Assembly: GCA_937880545.1 (NCBI GenBank)
Contig: CALFKA010000110.1
Coordinates: 1-19,914 of the forward strand
Length of the DNA: 19,914 nucleotides
Origin: an uncultured Clostridia bacterium
GTDB lineage: Bacteria > Bacillota > Clostridia > Peptostreptococcales > Acidaminobacteraceae
Reading direction: 5' to 3'
A model generated the notes under the pieces. That model was given only the letters and a program-made list of their open reading frames with translations, did not search any database and had not been told where the DNA came from. Positions 1 through 6,509 of this stretch are shown in pieces. Each line of letters opens with the position of its first letter. Within the stretch, counting starts at the first letter, position 1. A program made the position numbers and the translations under genes.

Positions 1-162
1 TTTGTTTGCTATTAGAATCATTATATCGTATCTCCATTCTAACGATTATCTTTTTTGAATCTAGTGTATGGTCTTTTTCGTCCTACGACTATAGGTGATA
101 AGAGCGATAAAGCCGGTAAATATTCATGAATGCCCAAGCGAGAAAAATAATAAAAAAACTAC

Positions 163-191
163 TTGACCTGATGGAGTAGTTGAGATATTAT
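163..191 (+). promoter_or_regulatory. Probable sigma-A promoter of the padR operon
   Basis: A -35 box TTGACC (163-168) is followed after exactly 17 bases by a -10 box TATTAT (186-191), each differing from consensus at one position. It lies about 57 bases upstream of the PadR start codon and reads towards it. Nothing else in 1-247 resembles a gene. The AT-rich stretch at 1-162 shows no convincing ORF or strong hairpin. Confidence 0.65.
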
Positions 192-225
192 TACTATGAC
201 AGAAGTAGTACGACAGACATAGTAA
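191..225. promoter_or_regulatory. Perfect dyad at the padR promoter, candidate PadR operator
   Basis: The arms TTACTATG (191-198) and CATAGTAA (218-225) are perfect reverse complements separated by 19 bases. The dyad starts at the last base of the -10 box, so a protein bound here would cover the transcription start. PadR-family proteins commonly repress their own operon from ATG/CAT-containing dyads. Assigning this one to the downstream PadR is inference from position. The arms could also form a weak stem in the mRNA leader. Confidence 0.55.
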
Positions 226-247
226 ACCTGATGAAGAGGGAGGCAAT

Positions 248-577
248 ATGATCAGCTCTGATGCAATACGAGGCTATAACGACACGATCATACTCTATCT
301 GCTTCTCGAAGAGCCGTCCTACGGATATGAGATCTCCCGTCGCATCCGAGAAATCAGCCAAGGACTCTATCCCATCAAGGAAACCACCCTGTACTCTACC
401 TTTACCCGTCTCGAAAAAGGAGGATATATCTCATCCTTTTATGGAGAAGAGAGCGCTGGCCGTCGACGCACGTATTATCGCGTGACGCGGGAAGGAGAGG
501 AGTATTACCGGCAAAAGGTTCGGGAGTGGGAAGCTATTCGAGATGTAGTAGACAGATTTATCAAGAAAGAAGAATAG
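248..577 (+). CDS. PadR-family transcriptional regulator
   Basis: This is a 109-residue short (PadR-s1 type) winged-helix DNA-binding protein, probably a dimeric cytoplasmic repressor. The family signature is clear: a SYGYEI segment at residues 24-29, a TLYSTFTRLEKGGYI recognition-helix and turn region at about 47-61, and the wing motif GRRRTYYRVTREG at 71-83. A strong ribosome binding site (GGGAGG, ending four bases before the ATG) supports this start. The gene is followed after 11 bases by a membrane protein gene with which it clearly shares a transcript. In this family the usual arrangement is a PadR repressor controlling the adjacent membrane protein, so the downstream gene is the likely target. 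The effector cannot be told from sequence. Family assignment is secure; the regulatory target is inferred. Confidence 0.93.
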   Translation: MISSDAIRGYNDTIILYLLLEEPSYGYEISRRIREISQGLYPIKETTLYSTFTRLEKGGYISSFYGEESAGRRRTYYRVTREGEEYYRQKVREWEAIRDVVDRFIKKEE

Positions 578-588
578 GAGTAGGAACC

Positions 589-1539
589 ATGGATGCAATA
601 CGAAATTATCTGGAAAGTCTTTTTGGCAGTATGCCTCAGGAAGAGCGGGTACTCAAAGCCAAGGAAGATCTGCTGACCATGATGGAAGATAAGTACAACG
701 AACTCCTCTGCTCGGGATCTCGAGAGAACGAGGCGATAGGAATTGTCATCTCGGAATTCGGAAATATCGATGAGTTGAAAGAAGAACTCGGGATACTCCC
801 GGAGAGCGAAAACCAACTAACTGTTACGGCTGCGGTTGCTCGAAACTACATTTCGACAACACAGAAAAAGAGCCATTCGATTGCCTTTGCCATCTTTCTG
901 TTCATCGCCGGAACCGTTTTTCCGATTCTGATGGAAGAAGCGCGCATTCTTGAGATGTTTGGTGTGAGCGAGTCCCTTGCCGGTATCATCGGAATCGGCG
1001 GATTCATGATTGCCATTGCTGCGGGTGTCGGCATCTTGATTGCTTCTGCCTTTTCTTTAGAAAAGTATGAAGAGATAGAAAAGAAGCCATTTCGACTGGA
1101 AGCCGGACTCAAACATGACATTCAGAATGAGTACTTTAAGAAGAAGAAAGAACTGATGCCTCGTTTGATAGCCGGCGTTTCCCTGCTGATTCTGAGTTTT
1201 CTTCCGGCCGCCGTGTTTGAACTCGCTTTCAAGGACTCGGCGTTAATGAACATTGGCGGAGCCATCCTTCTGCTCATGGTCGGTGTCGGTGTCTATCTGC
1301 TTGTCGGCTATGGTGTCACACTTTCTTCGTATGAGAAACTCATCGAGACGCGAGATGAGGCGGCTGTTGCAAAAGAAAGAAGGAATGGCCTCGTCGCCGG
1401 TATCTACTGGATTCTGCTCTTGGCAATTTATCTCGGCTATAGCTTCATCACGAACAATTGGCAGTACAGCTGGATTATCTGGCCGGTAGGAGCTCTGGTA
1501 TATGCTGTCATCCATATGATCTTGAACAGAACAAACTGA
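589..1539 (+). CDS. Six-helix membrane protein with permease-prefix-like N-terminus
   Basis: This is a 316-residue protein whose function I cannot name. I chose the ATG at 589 because GGAG (577-580) lies just upstream; an in-frame start at 526 would overlap padR. Residues 1 to about 70 form a soluble helical region (IRNYLESLFGSMPQEERV, then acidic/basic helices ending in FGNIDELKEELGIL). It resembles the 'permease prefix' or DUF1700/HAAS-type domain that often follows PadR genes. Six hydrophobic segments follow, at about 97-115, 130-155, 191-213, 220-243, 266-287 and 293-312. A charged cytoplasmic-looking loop (about 157-190, with KKKKE) separates helices 2 and 3. There is no ATPase domain or FtsX signature. 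It may be a sensor or accessory membrane protein of envelope-stress type. The PadR pairing is the main clue. Confidence 0.8.
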   Translation: MDAIRNYLESLFGSMPQEERVLKAKEDLLTMMEDKYNELLCSGSRENEAIGIVISEFGNIDELKEELGILPESENQLTVTAAVARNYISTTQKKSHSIAFAIFLFIAGTVFPILMEEARILEMFGVSESLAGIIGIGGFMIAIAAGVGILIASAFSLEKYEEIEKKPFRLEAGLKHDIQNEYFKKKKELMPRLIAGVSLLILSFLPAAVFELAFKDSALMNIGGAILLLMVGVGVYLLVGYGVTLSSYEKLIETRDEAAVAKERRNGLVAGIYWILLLAIYLGYSFITNNWQYSWIIWPVGALVYAVIHMILNRTN

Positions 1540-1570
1540 TCGAACAACGGGCTGTCATGAATCATAGTGT

Positions 1571-1610
1571 ATAAAGAAACAAGGTCATCCTTTTCGGGGA
1601 TGACCTTGTT
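1571..1610 (-). terminator. Intrinsic terminator downstream of fprA (possibly bidirectional)
   Basis: A perfect 13-bp stem is formed by AACAAGGTCATCC (1578-1590) and GGATGACCTTGTT (1598-1610) with a 7-base loop. Read on the minus strand it is followed by TTTCTTTAT, a usable U-rich tract, 11 bases after the fprA stop codon. On the plus strand no U-run follows, so termination of the padR operon here is less certain. Confidence 0.75.
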
Positions 1611-1620
1611 CAGTCACTGG

Positions 1621-2805
1621 CTAAACGAGTGCTTCGGCAATATTTCTCATCCCAAGCATATCTTCTTCCGTCGGCATCCAGTTGACTTTGGCTTCGGGCT
1701 CTACGACGGCAAAGCCGGCCTCTGTCAGTTTTTCTCTAAGCACCTTGTTGGATTCTCCGCTCCAGCCATAGCAGCCAAAGACAGCGGCTTTCTTGTTTTT
1801 CATCTTGAGTTCTTTTAAGAAGTAAAGCCAGCCGGCGACACTGGAGAGGATGTCATTGCCCATGGTGGGTGAGCCTACGGCAATCGCGCGGGATTTAAAG
1901 ACCTCGGTCATGATGTCATTTTTATCCGTATGTGCGACACTGAAGACCTTGACCACCGTATCCGGAGCGAGGTCAGTGATGTCCTGCGCCAGTTTGTGGG
2001 CCAGTTTCTTTGTGCCATCCCACATGGTATCGTAGACAATCGTAATCTGATCTTCCTGATAGTTGTCACTCCACTGGACATATTTCTCCACAATCTGTAG
2101 CGGGTTGTCCCTCCAGATGACCCCATGGCTTGGAGCGATGATGTCGATGGTGAGGTTCATATTGATGATCTCCTGCAGCTTTCGCTTTGCAAGGGCGGAG
2201 AATGGTGTCAGGATGTTGGCGTAGTATTTGATCGCTTCTTCAAAGAGAATGCACTGGTCCGCTCTGTCGTTAAAGAGCTCTCCCACCCCAAAGTGCTGTC
2301 CAAAAGCGTCATTGGAAAAGAGGATATTGTCTCCGGTCAGGTAGCTTGCCATACTGTCAGGCCAGTGGAGCATCGGCATCTCGACAAAGACTAAGGATTT
2401 GCCGTTTCCAACATCCAGGCTATCGCCTGTCTTGACTACACGGTAATCCCATTCGGGGTGATGGAATTGACCGGTGAGGCTCTTGACGCCGTTGGCTGTG
2501 CAGTAGATCGGAAGATCAGGTCTTTCAGCCATGATCGCAGGGAGCGCGCCCGAGTGGTCTACTTCGCCATGCTGCACGATGATCGCATCAAGTTCGTTGA
2601 GGTCGACTTCCTTCTTGAGGTTCTCGAGGAACTCGGAGGAGTGGGGAGACCATACGGTGTCTACGAGGATTTTCTTTTCCTCTAGTATCAAGTAGGCGTT
2701 TTGTGAGGAGCCATTATTGATTGAATAGTCATCACCATGGAAGCTCTGCAGTTCCCAGTCAACCTTTCCTAGCCAGTAGACATTGTTTTTGACTTGAACT
2801 TTCAT
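1621..2805 (-). CDS. fprA: FprA-family A-type flavoprotein (flavodiiron protein)
   Basis: This 394-residue soluble enzyme is of the class that reduces O2 to water and/or NO to N2O in anaerobes. The N-terminal metallo-beta-lactamase-like domain (about 1-245) carries the di-iron ligands: H79, E81, D83 and H84 in HGEVDHSG, H147 in MLHWPD, D166 in SNDAFG and H227 in APSHG. The C-terminal flavodoxin domain (about 254-394) has the FMN-binding phosphate loop at YDTMWDGTKKLA and the GSPTMGND segment. No rubredoxin or NADH:flavin reductase extension is present, so electrons must come from a separate partner, usually rubredoxin. The length is the usual one for class A proteins. AAGGAG stands seven bases before the ATG. 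It is monocistronic, bounded by its own promoter region and terminator. Substrate preference (O2 or NO) cannot be decided from sequence. Confidence 0.96.
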   Translation of the reverse strand: MKVQVKNNVYWLGKVDWELQSFHGDDYSINNGSSQNAYLILEEKKILVDTVWSPHSSEFLENLKKEVDLNELDAIIVQHGEVDHSGALPAIMAERPDLPIYCTANGVKSLTGQFHHPEWDYRVVKTGDSLDVGNGKSLVFVEMPMLHWPDSMASYLTGDNILFSNDAFGQHFGVGELFNDRADQCILFEEAIKYYANILTPFSALAKRKLQEIINMNLTIDIIAPSHGVIWRDNPLQIVEKYVQWSDNYQEDQITIVYDTMWDGTKKLAHKLAQDITDLAPDTVVKVFSVAHTDKNDIMTEVFKSRAIAVGSPTMGNDILSSVAGWLYFLKELKMKNKKAAVFGCYGWSGESNKVLREKLTEAGFAVVEPEAKVNWMPTEEDMLGMRNIAEALV

Positions 2806-2833
2806 ATGCGCACTCCTTTTTATTTTGAGATAT

Positions 2834-2900
2834 GTTACTTAGTTACCCTTTAATTATACATAAACTGCCCTCTAAGTCCGTAACGTAGGTTACCAGTTAC
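2834..2900 (-). promoter_or_regulatory. fprA promoter region with five GTTAC/GTAAC elements
   Basis: On the minus strand a perfect TATAAT (2853-2858) lies 47 bases upstream of the fprA ATG, but the expected -35 position (about 2876-2881) has almost no consensus match. The pentamer GTTAC (plus-strand orientation) occurs at 2834-2838, 2842-2846, 2889-2893 and 2896-2900, with an inverted copy GTAAC at 2880-2884. Three copies are therefore at or upstream of the -35 region and two are around the transcription start. The CGTAAC (2879-2884) and GTTACG (2896-2901) copies form an imperfectly spaced dyad. A weak -35 with upstream boxes suggests activator control, but the regulator is unknown. Confidence 0.5.
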
Positions 2901-2933
2901 GAAAAGATTTTCTATAAGAAGTATCTCCCGGGA

Positions 2934-3818
2934 TTATTGATTCTCTTTGCTTTGAAAGGCCGTCACCGGCACCTCCATAACGAGGATGCTCAGAAACATC
3001 AATATCGCTCCCAGGTAGTTGAGCGGAGAGAGCACTTCCCTTAGGATGATGTAAGCGAAGATTCCGGCAAATACCGTTTCTAAGGAGATGATGAGCCCGG
3101 TATGTGTAGGTGTCGTGTATTTCTGTGCAAAGATCTGAATGACATAGGCGATGGCTGTGCAGGGAAGGGTGAGAAGAAGGAGGACAAGCCAGCTGGCGGA
3201 ATCCGGCGGAAGTCGATAGGATTCAAAGAGGATAGTTAACACTGTGCTGATGGCAGCGATGGAGACCATCTGCAGAGTACTCAGGACCAGTGGGTCGTAT
3301 TCTCTTGCAAAGCGATCGACCATGAGGATATAGACGGCGTAAGTCAGTGCACAGGAGAGGCTTAAGAGCTCTCCCCAGCCAAAGCTCAGGCGAAAGTCAC
3401 TGCTCAAGGTGAGAAGGGCAATACCCGTCAAAGAGAGCGCCACACAGAGCCAGATCTTCTTTTCCAATTTTCTTCCCAGAAAAAGTGCTTCAAAGATAGG
3501 GACAAAGAGGACGGTTGTGCCTCCTATGAAGGCGGCGTTGGAGGCGCTGGTAAAAAGAAGAGCGTAGTTCATACTCATGAAGGATAAAAGCAGAAAGACC
3601 GACAAGAGTAGCGTCTTGATGAAAAGGATTACAGAAATATCTTTTAAGTGCCTGCGAAAGAGAATAACGAGGATCAATGCTGCGATGACAAAGCGAAGAG
3701 AAATGATGTTGAGAGGCTCTAAGAATACGAGAGAAAACTTGGTTAGGACATATGTTGTGCCCCAGAAAGCCGTGGCAAAGAGAAGGGCTAGATCGGCTTT
3801 AAGCTGTTGTTTTTTCAT
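2934..3818 (-). CDS. EamA/DMT-superfamily transporter (first copy)
   Basis: This 294-residue polytopic inner-membrane protein has the two-repeat EamA architecture, about ten helices. The start region AFWGTTYVLTKFSL (17-30) and the following LRFVIAALIL (41-50) are typical of the first repeat. The second repeat begins near residue 148 (GWGELLSLSCALTYAVYILMV) and ends with a P-T-G-x-x-S-L-E-T-V-F-A segment (237-251), the family's conserved site before the last helices. I placed the start at 3818, where AGGAAG precedes the ATG. The longer frame to 3887 adds an arginine-rich, non-hydrophobic stretch with no ribosome binding site. The substrate is unknown; family members export amino acids, nucleosides or drugs. 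It is transcribed alone, in the same direction as fprA but not obviously with it. Confidence 0.9.
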   Translation of the reverse strand: MKKQQLKADLALLFATAFWGTTYVLTKFSLVFLEPLNIISLRFVIAALILVILFRRHLKDISVILFIKTLLLSVFLLLSFMSMNYALLFTSASNAAFIGGTTVLFVPIFEALFLGRKLEKKIWLCVALSLTGIALLTLSSDFRLSFGWGELLSLSCALTYAVYILMVDRFAREYDPLVLSTLQMVSIAAISTVLTILFESYRLPPDSASWLVLLLLTLPCTAIAYVIQIFAQKYTTPTHTGLIISLETVFAGIFAYIILREVLSPLNYLGAILMFLSILVMEVPVTAFQSKENQ

Positions 3819-3830
3819 GGTTCTTCCTCG

Positions 3831-3859
3831 CGTGTGGGTTGTTTCTATAATATCACACG
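3831..3859. promoter_or_regulatory. Dyad over the -10 region of the first EamA gene
   Basis: The arms CGTGTG (3831-3836) and CACACG (3854-3859) flank a stretch containing TATAAT on the plus strand (3846-3851) and TATTAT on the minus strand (3852-3847). The minus-strand -10 is about 30 bases before the EamA ATG. No good -35 box is visible for either strand. It is a possible operator; evidence is limited to the dyad and its location. Confidence 0.35.
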
Positions 3860-3953
3860 AAAGGTAGCGTCCGGGTCTATGCGGCAACTACTTGCTGGGT
3901 AATGGACGGGAGCGGGTAATAGTGAATTGACCAAATAACGGAAAGGATTAACC

Positions 3954-4487
3954 ATGAATCTATATGATATTGACGTAAAAGATATGCAGAAGCAGGATGT
4001 TTCCCTGCGTGACTATGAAGGAAAAGTACTTCTGATCGTCAACAGCGCCACCCGCTGTGGCCTCACCCCTCAGTATGAAGGACTGCAGGCACTATATGAA
4101 AAATACCACGACAGAGGTTTTGAGATCCTTGAGTTCCCCTGCAACCAGTTCTTGGAGCAGGCGCCGGAGGACAATGAAGGCATCAAGAGCTTCTGTCAGA
4201 TGAACTATGGCATCACCTATCCTCAGTTTGATAAGATAGAAGTCAATGGAGAGGATGCCCACCCGCTCTTTGCCCACCTGAAGGAAGTCAAGCCGGAGGA
4301 CAAGGAAAACAAAGAAACCAAGGGATTTCTCGAGAAGCTCAAAGAGCTCAACCAGGAGAGAAAGGGCAGTGACATCAAGTGGAACTTCACGAAGTTCCTC
4401 GTCAACCGCAAGGGAGAGGTCGTCGAGAGATATTCTCCTACCGTTACGCCTAAAGAGCTCGAAGAAGCGATCGAAAACCTATTATAG
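3954..4487 (+). CDS. Glutathione peroxidase family protein (Cys-type thiol peroxidase)
   Basis: This 177-residue cytoplasmic peroxidase reduces hydrogen peroxide or organic peroxides. The peroxidatic residue is C35 in the motif SATRCGLTPQY, encoded by TGT (4056-4058), so it is not a selenoprotein. The remaining catalytic tetrad is present: Q69 in FPCNQFLEQAP, and W143 and N144 in IKWNFTKFLV. C81 in the segment after the tetrad glutamine is a candidate resolving cysteine for a thioredoxin-dependent mechanism. That would fit an organism without glutathione, as most bacterial 'Gpx' enzymes in fact use thioredoxin. A charged insert at about 112-140 is longer than in minimal bacterial enzymes. AAAGGA precedes the ATG at suitable spacing. 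It forms a two-gene unit with the DUF2007 gene nine bases downstream. Confidence 0.94.
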   Translation: MNLYDIDVKDMQKQDVSLRDYEGKVLLIVNSATRCGLTPQYEGLQALYEKYHDRGFEILEFPCNQFLEQAPEDNEGIKSFCQMNYGITYPQFDKIEVNGEDAHPLFAHLKEVKPEDKENKETKGFLEKLKELNQERKGSDIKWNFTKFLVNRKGEVVERYSPTVTPKELEEAIENLL

Positions 4488-4496
4488 GAGAAAATT

Positions 4497-4730
4497 ATGC
4501 CAGAATGGGTTCGCCTCATTACAGTAGAAGGAGATGTTGAAAAGACACAGGTAGAGAGTCTGCTTCGTTGCGAAAGCATCGACTGCGTCATGCAGGATCT
4601 CGACAACAGTGAATTTATTCGCGTCTACATGGGAGGCGCCCATGCAAAAGCTGATGTCCTCGTAAAGGAGCGGGAGCTTGAGAGAGCTCGTGAACTCCTG
4701 AAGGCATTCGAGTACGAGCCGAAAGAATAA
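4497..4730 (+). CDS. Small DUF2007-family protein (putative signal-transducing protein)
   Basis: This is a 77-residue cytoplasmic protein with no signal peptide or membrane segment. The pattern W-x-x-L-x-x-x-E-G-D-x-E-K-x-x-V-E-S-L-L at the N-terminus and I-R-V-Y-M-G-G-A-H-A-K-A-D-V-L-V followed by E-x-x-R-A-x-E-L-L at 41-69 matches the DUF2007 family. That family has a PII-like alpha/beta fold and is described only as a putative signal-transducing protein. AGGAG (4486-4490) ends six bases before the ATG. It follows the peroxidase gene after nine bases and is closed by a terminator, so the two are co-transcribed. A role in peroxide response is suggested by context only. Confidence 0.85.
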   Translation: MPEWVRLITVEGDVEKTQVESLLRCESIDCVMQDLDNSEFIRVYMGGAHAKADVLVKERELERARELLKAFEYEPKE

Positions 4731-4746
4731 AAGAGATGGATCGAAA

Positions 4747-4779
4747 GCGGGAGTTCCTTCATCGGAGCCCCCGTTTTTT
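4747..4779 (+). terminator. Intrinsic terminator of the gpx-DUF2007 unit
   Basis: CGGGAGTTCC (4748-4757) pairs with GGAGCCCCCG (4764-4773), with one mismatch and one G-T pair, around a six-base loop, and is followed by six T (4774-4779). It overlaps the last seven codons of the convergent gntR gene, whose stop codon lies in the loop at 4759-4761. Confidence 0.8.
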
Positions 4780-5550
4780 ATGCTTCGGGTGCTGTTGCTG
4801 CTGCGCCTGCTCCTCAAAAGTGGAAGTCTGCCTAGTAAAACTGAAGGAGTAATAGGAGGCGCGGTAATGCGCAGTCTTTAGTTCTAAGAGTTCGCTCTCC
4901 GGGGAGTATACCCATGTCTGCAGCTGAATCAGTGGGCTTCCCGGTGCAATATGAAGGAGCATGGCAAGTGACTGGCTGGCGGCGACGGCTCTCAGAGTCT
5001 GATCCATCTTTCCGATCGGAACGCGTAGCTTTCTGAAGAGATCGAAGGTGGAAAAGGCAAGCCCCTCCGCCTCCATCGTCTCCGCCTCACTGCAGAAGTC
5101 CTGTGCCAGCTTCGGAGTCAACCTGGAGTGATAGCATACGACGGGGATATCATCGGCAAACCCCAAGATATTTAGTACTTGATAGTTTTCGGGTGTCGCT
5201 CTTCCTGCGTGCTCAAACGGTAAATCTGAGGGAAGGACTTGTGTGCGGGCTTTGTAGCCTCCCTGCTCAAGGAGCTCCTGAAAATTTGTCAGCTGCAGTA
5301 GATCCTGACGAAGGCTAGTGACAGGCACAAATGAGCCTTTTCCTTGAATAGAGTGGCTTAGCCCTTTTTTCTCAAGCTCTCCCATGGCAAGCCTGGCTGT
5401 CATACGGCTGATGTTGTATTGCTCAGTCAGCTCTCGCTCTGAGGGGAGCCGATCTCCCGGTTGATACTTGCCGGACTCGATCGCCTTCTCGAGATCTTGC
5501 GCGACGCTTTGATAGAGTACTATTTTCTTTGCTTCTTTTGGCTTCTCCAT
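4759..5550 (-). CDS. GntR-family regulator, HutC/UTRA subfamily
   Basis: This 263-residue cytoplasmic transcription factor has a winged-helix GntR domain at about 10-75. It contains the signature GDRLPSERELTEQYNISRMTARLAMGELEKKGL with the wing IQGKGSFV. A UTRA ligand-binding domain lies at about 92-238. The UTRA family binds small acids, amino acids or sugar phosphates, so this protein probably senses a metabolite of the neighbouring uptake genes. The C-terminal tail after the UTRA fold is a glutamine- and lysine-rich extension (EEQAQQQQHPKHKKRGLR) whose coding sequence overlaps the convergent terminator. It is divergent from the C26 hydrolase-YfcC pair, the classical layout of a local regulator and its targets. 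The start at 5550 has no good Shine-Dalgarno sequence, but the next in-frame methionine would remove the DNA-binding domain. Confidence 0.92.
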   Translation of the reverse strand: MEKPKEAKKIVLYQSVAQDLEKAIESGKYQPGDRLPSERELTEQYNISRMTARLAMGELEKKGLSHSIQGKGSFVPVTSLRQDLLQLTNFQELLEQGGYKARTQVLPSDLPFEHAGRATPENYQVLNILGFADDIPVVCYHSRLTPKLAQDFCSEAETMEAEGLAFSTFDLFRKLRVPIGKMDQTLRAVAASQSLAMLLHIAPGSPLIQLQTWVYSPESELLELKTAHYRASYYSFSFTRQTSTFEEQAQQQQHPKHKKRGLR

Positions 5551-5597
5551 ACTTACTTTGTCGCCCTTCGGGTCTAAGTGTAAATGTATCTACAGTA

Positions 5598-5616
5598 ATT
5601 ATAGCATTTTGTACAA
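5598..5616 (-). promoter_or_regulatory. Probable gntR promoter with TTGTACAA palindrome
   Basis: On the minus strand TATAAT (5603-5598) lies about 48 bases upstream of the gntR ATG. Five bases further upstream is the perfect 8-base palindrome TTGTACAA (5609-5616), inside the spacer region. The -35 box is poor. The palindrome is a candidate autoregulatory site, although 8-base palindromes also occur by chance. Confidence 0.45.
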
Positions 5617-5686
5617 GCGTGAACTTATATTATGCGTTGTCTATATAACCACCGATGGAAATAGCGTTAAAATATTACGTTTATGA

Positions 5687-5716
5687 TTGACAAATGAGCG
5701 TTTTCGCTCGTATAAT
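5687..5716 (+). promoter_or_regulatory. Strong promoter of the C26 hydrolase-yfcC pair with operator in the spacer
   Basis: A consensus -35 TTGACA (5687-5692) and consensus -10 TATAAT (5711-5716) are separated by 18 bases. Inside the spacer GAGCG (5696-5700) and CGCTC (5705-5709) form a perfect inverted repeat around TTTT. A repressor at this position would block RNA polymerase directly. The divergent GntR protein is the obvious candidate. The -10 box is 64 bases from the hydrolase start codon. Confidence 0.75.
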
Positions 5717-5780
5717 GAGGTAACATATTATAACAAGATAGGGGCTGGCTATTACCTACTTGTCACAGAAGGAGGAATAT

Positions 5781-6509
5781 ATGCGCAAACCTGTCATTGG
5801 GATCACTGCTCCGTGGAGTGTGGAAACATGGAGAAGTGATCCAGAAGACGGAGGTTACTACTACGTCGGTCAACCTTACGTGGAAGCTGTCGTACGTGCA
5901 GGAGGGATACCCGTCCTTCTTTGCCCGGAATATACACAAGATTCACTGACATCTTATGTGGAGGAATATCTCGAAGTGATCGATGGGCTACTCTTTTCCG
6001 GTGGAGGAGATGTCAAGCGAGATAGCGATGAAAACCTTCCAACTCTCCGAGGGCAGCAGCCGGTTCGCTATGACTTTGAGGCGGCACTACTGAAGGCGGC
6101 GTATGAGAGGGAGATTCCAATTTTGGGGATCTGTCGTGGCTTTCAGATGATGGTAGAAGTCTTTGGAGGGACGTTGGCAGAGGAGACGATCACGGGACAT
6201 TCGCAAAAAGTGGCGCCGGAGATGCCCTGGCATGCGGTGACCCTTGTACCCGGTACCCGGCTTCATGACATCGTTGGAAGTGATACGTGGGACGTCAACA
6301 GCTATCACATTCAAAAGGTTGGCGAGATGCCAAAGGGGTTTGTGATTTCTGCCAGAGCGAAAGAAGACGTGGTGGAAGGCATCGAATCCCCAGAGAGAGA
6401 ATGTGTCGCCGGATACCAGTTTCATCCGGAATATCTCGCCCGCCGCGACAAGCAGGCAGAAATCATTTTTGAACGCTTTATGAAATGTGTGAAGGAGCGA
6501 AGCAAATGA
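5781..6509 (+). CDS. Peptidase C26 / class I glutamine amidotransferase-like hydrolase (PuuD type)
   Basis: This is a 242-residue cytoplasmic hydrolase of the gamma-glutamyl-gamma-aminobutyrate hydrolase (PuuD) group, which cleaves gamma-glutamyl amide bonds. The nucleophile C118 sits in the elbow GICRGFQ (117-122). H215 and E217 in QFHPEY complete the triad. The oxyanion-region motif GLLFSGGGDV (69-78) is present. In the usual VNSxHHQ motif the second histidine is isoleucine (VNSYHIQ, 172-178), which may bear on substrate choice. I chose the ATG at 5781 because AGGAGG (5770-5775) precedes it by five bases; an upstream TTG at 5760 lacks this. Its stop codon overlaps the start of the YfcC carrier by four bases, so the two are coupled. 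No other putrescine-pathway gene is in the window, so the true substrate is open: a gamma-glutamyl peptide or amine is likely. Confidence 0.88.
   Translation: MRKPVIGITAPWSVETWRSDPEDGGYYYVGQPYVEAVVRAGGIPVLLCPEYTQDSLTSYVEEYLEVIDGLLFSGGGDVKRDSDENLPTLRGQQPVRYDFEAALLKAAYEREIPILGICRGFQMMVEVFGGTLAEETITGHSQKVAPEMPWHAVTLVPGTRLHDIVGSDTWDVNSYHIQKVGEMPKGFVISARAKEDVVEGIESPERECVAGYQFHPEYLARRDKQAEIIFERFMKCVKERSK

Noticed and set aside
1..162. Possible 3' end of an upstream gene or mobile-element boundary
   Set aside because: No frame with protein character, no inverted-repeat end and no target duplication could be seen.
4056..4058. Selenocysteine-type glutathione peroxidase
   Set aside because: The peroxidatic codon is TGT (Cys), not TGA, so no recoding is needed.
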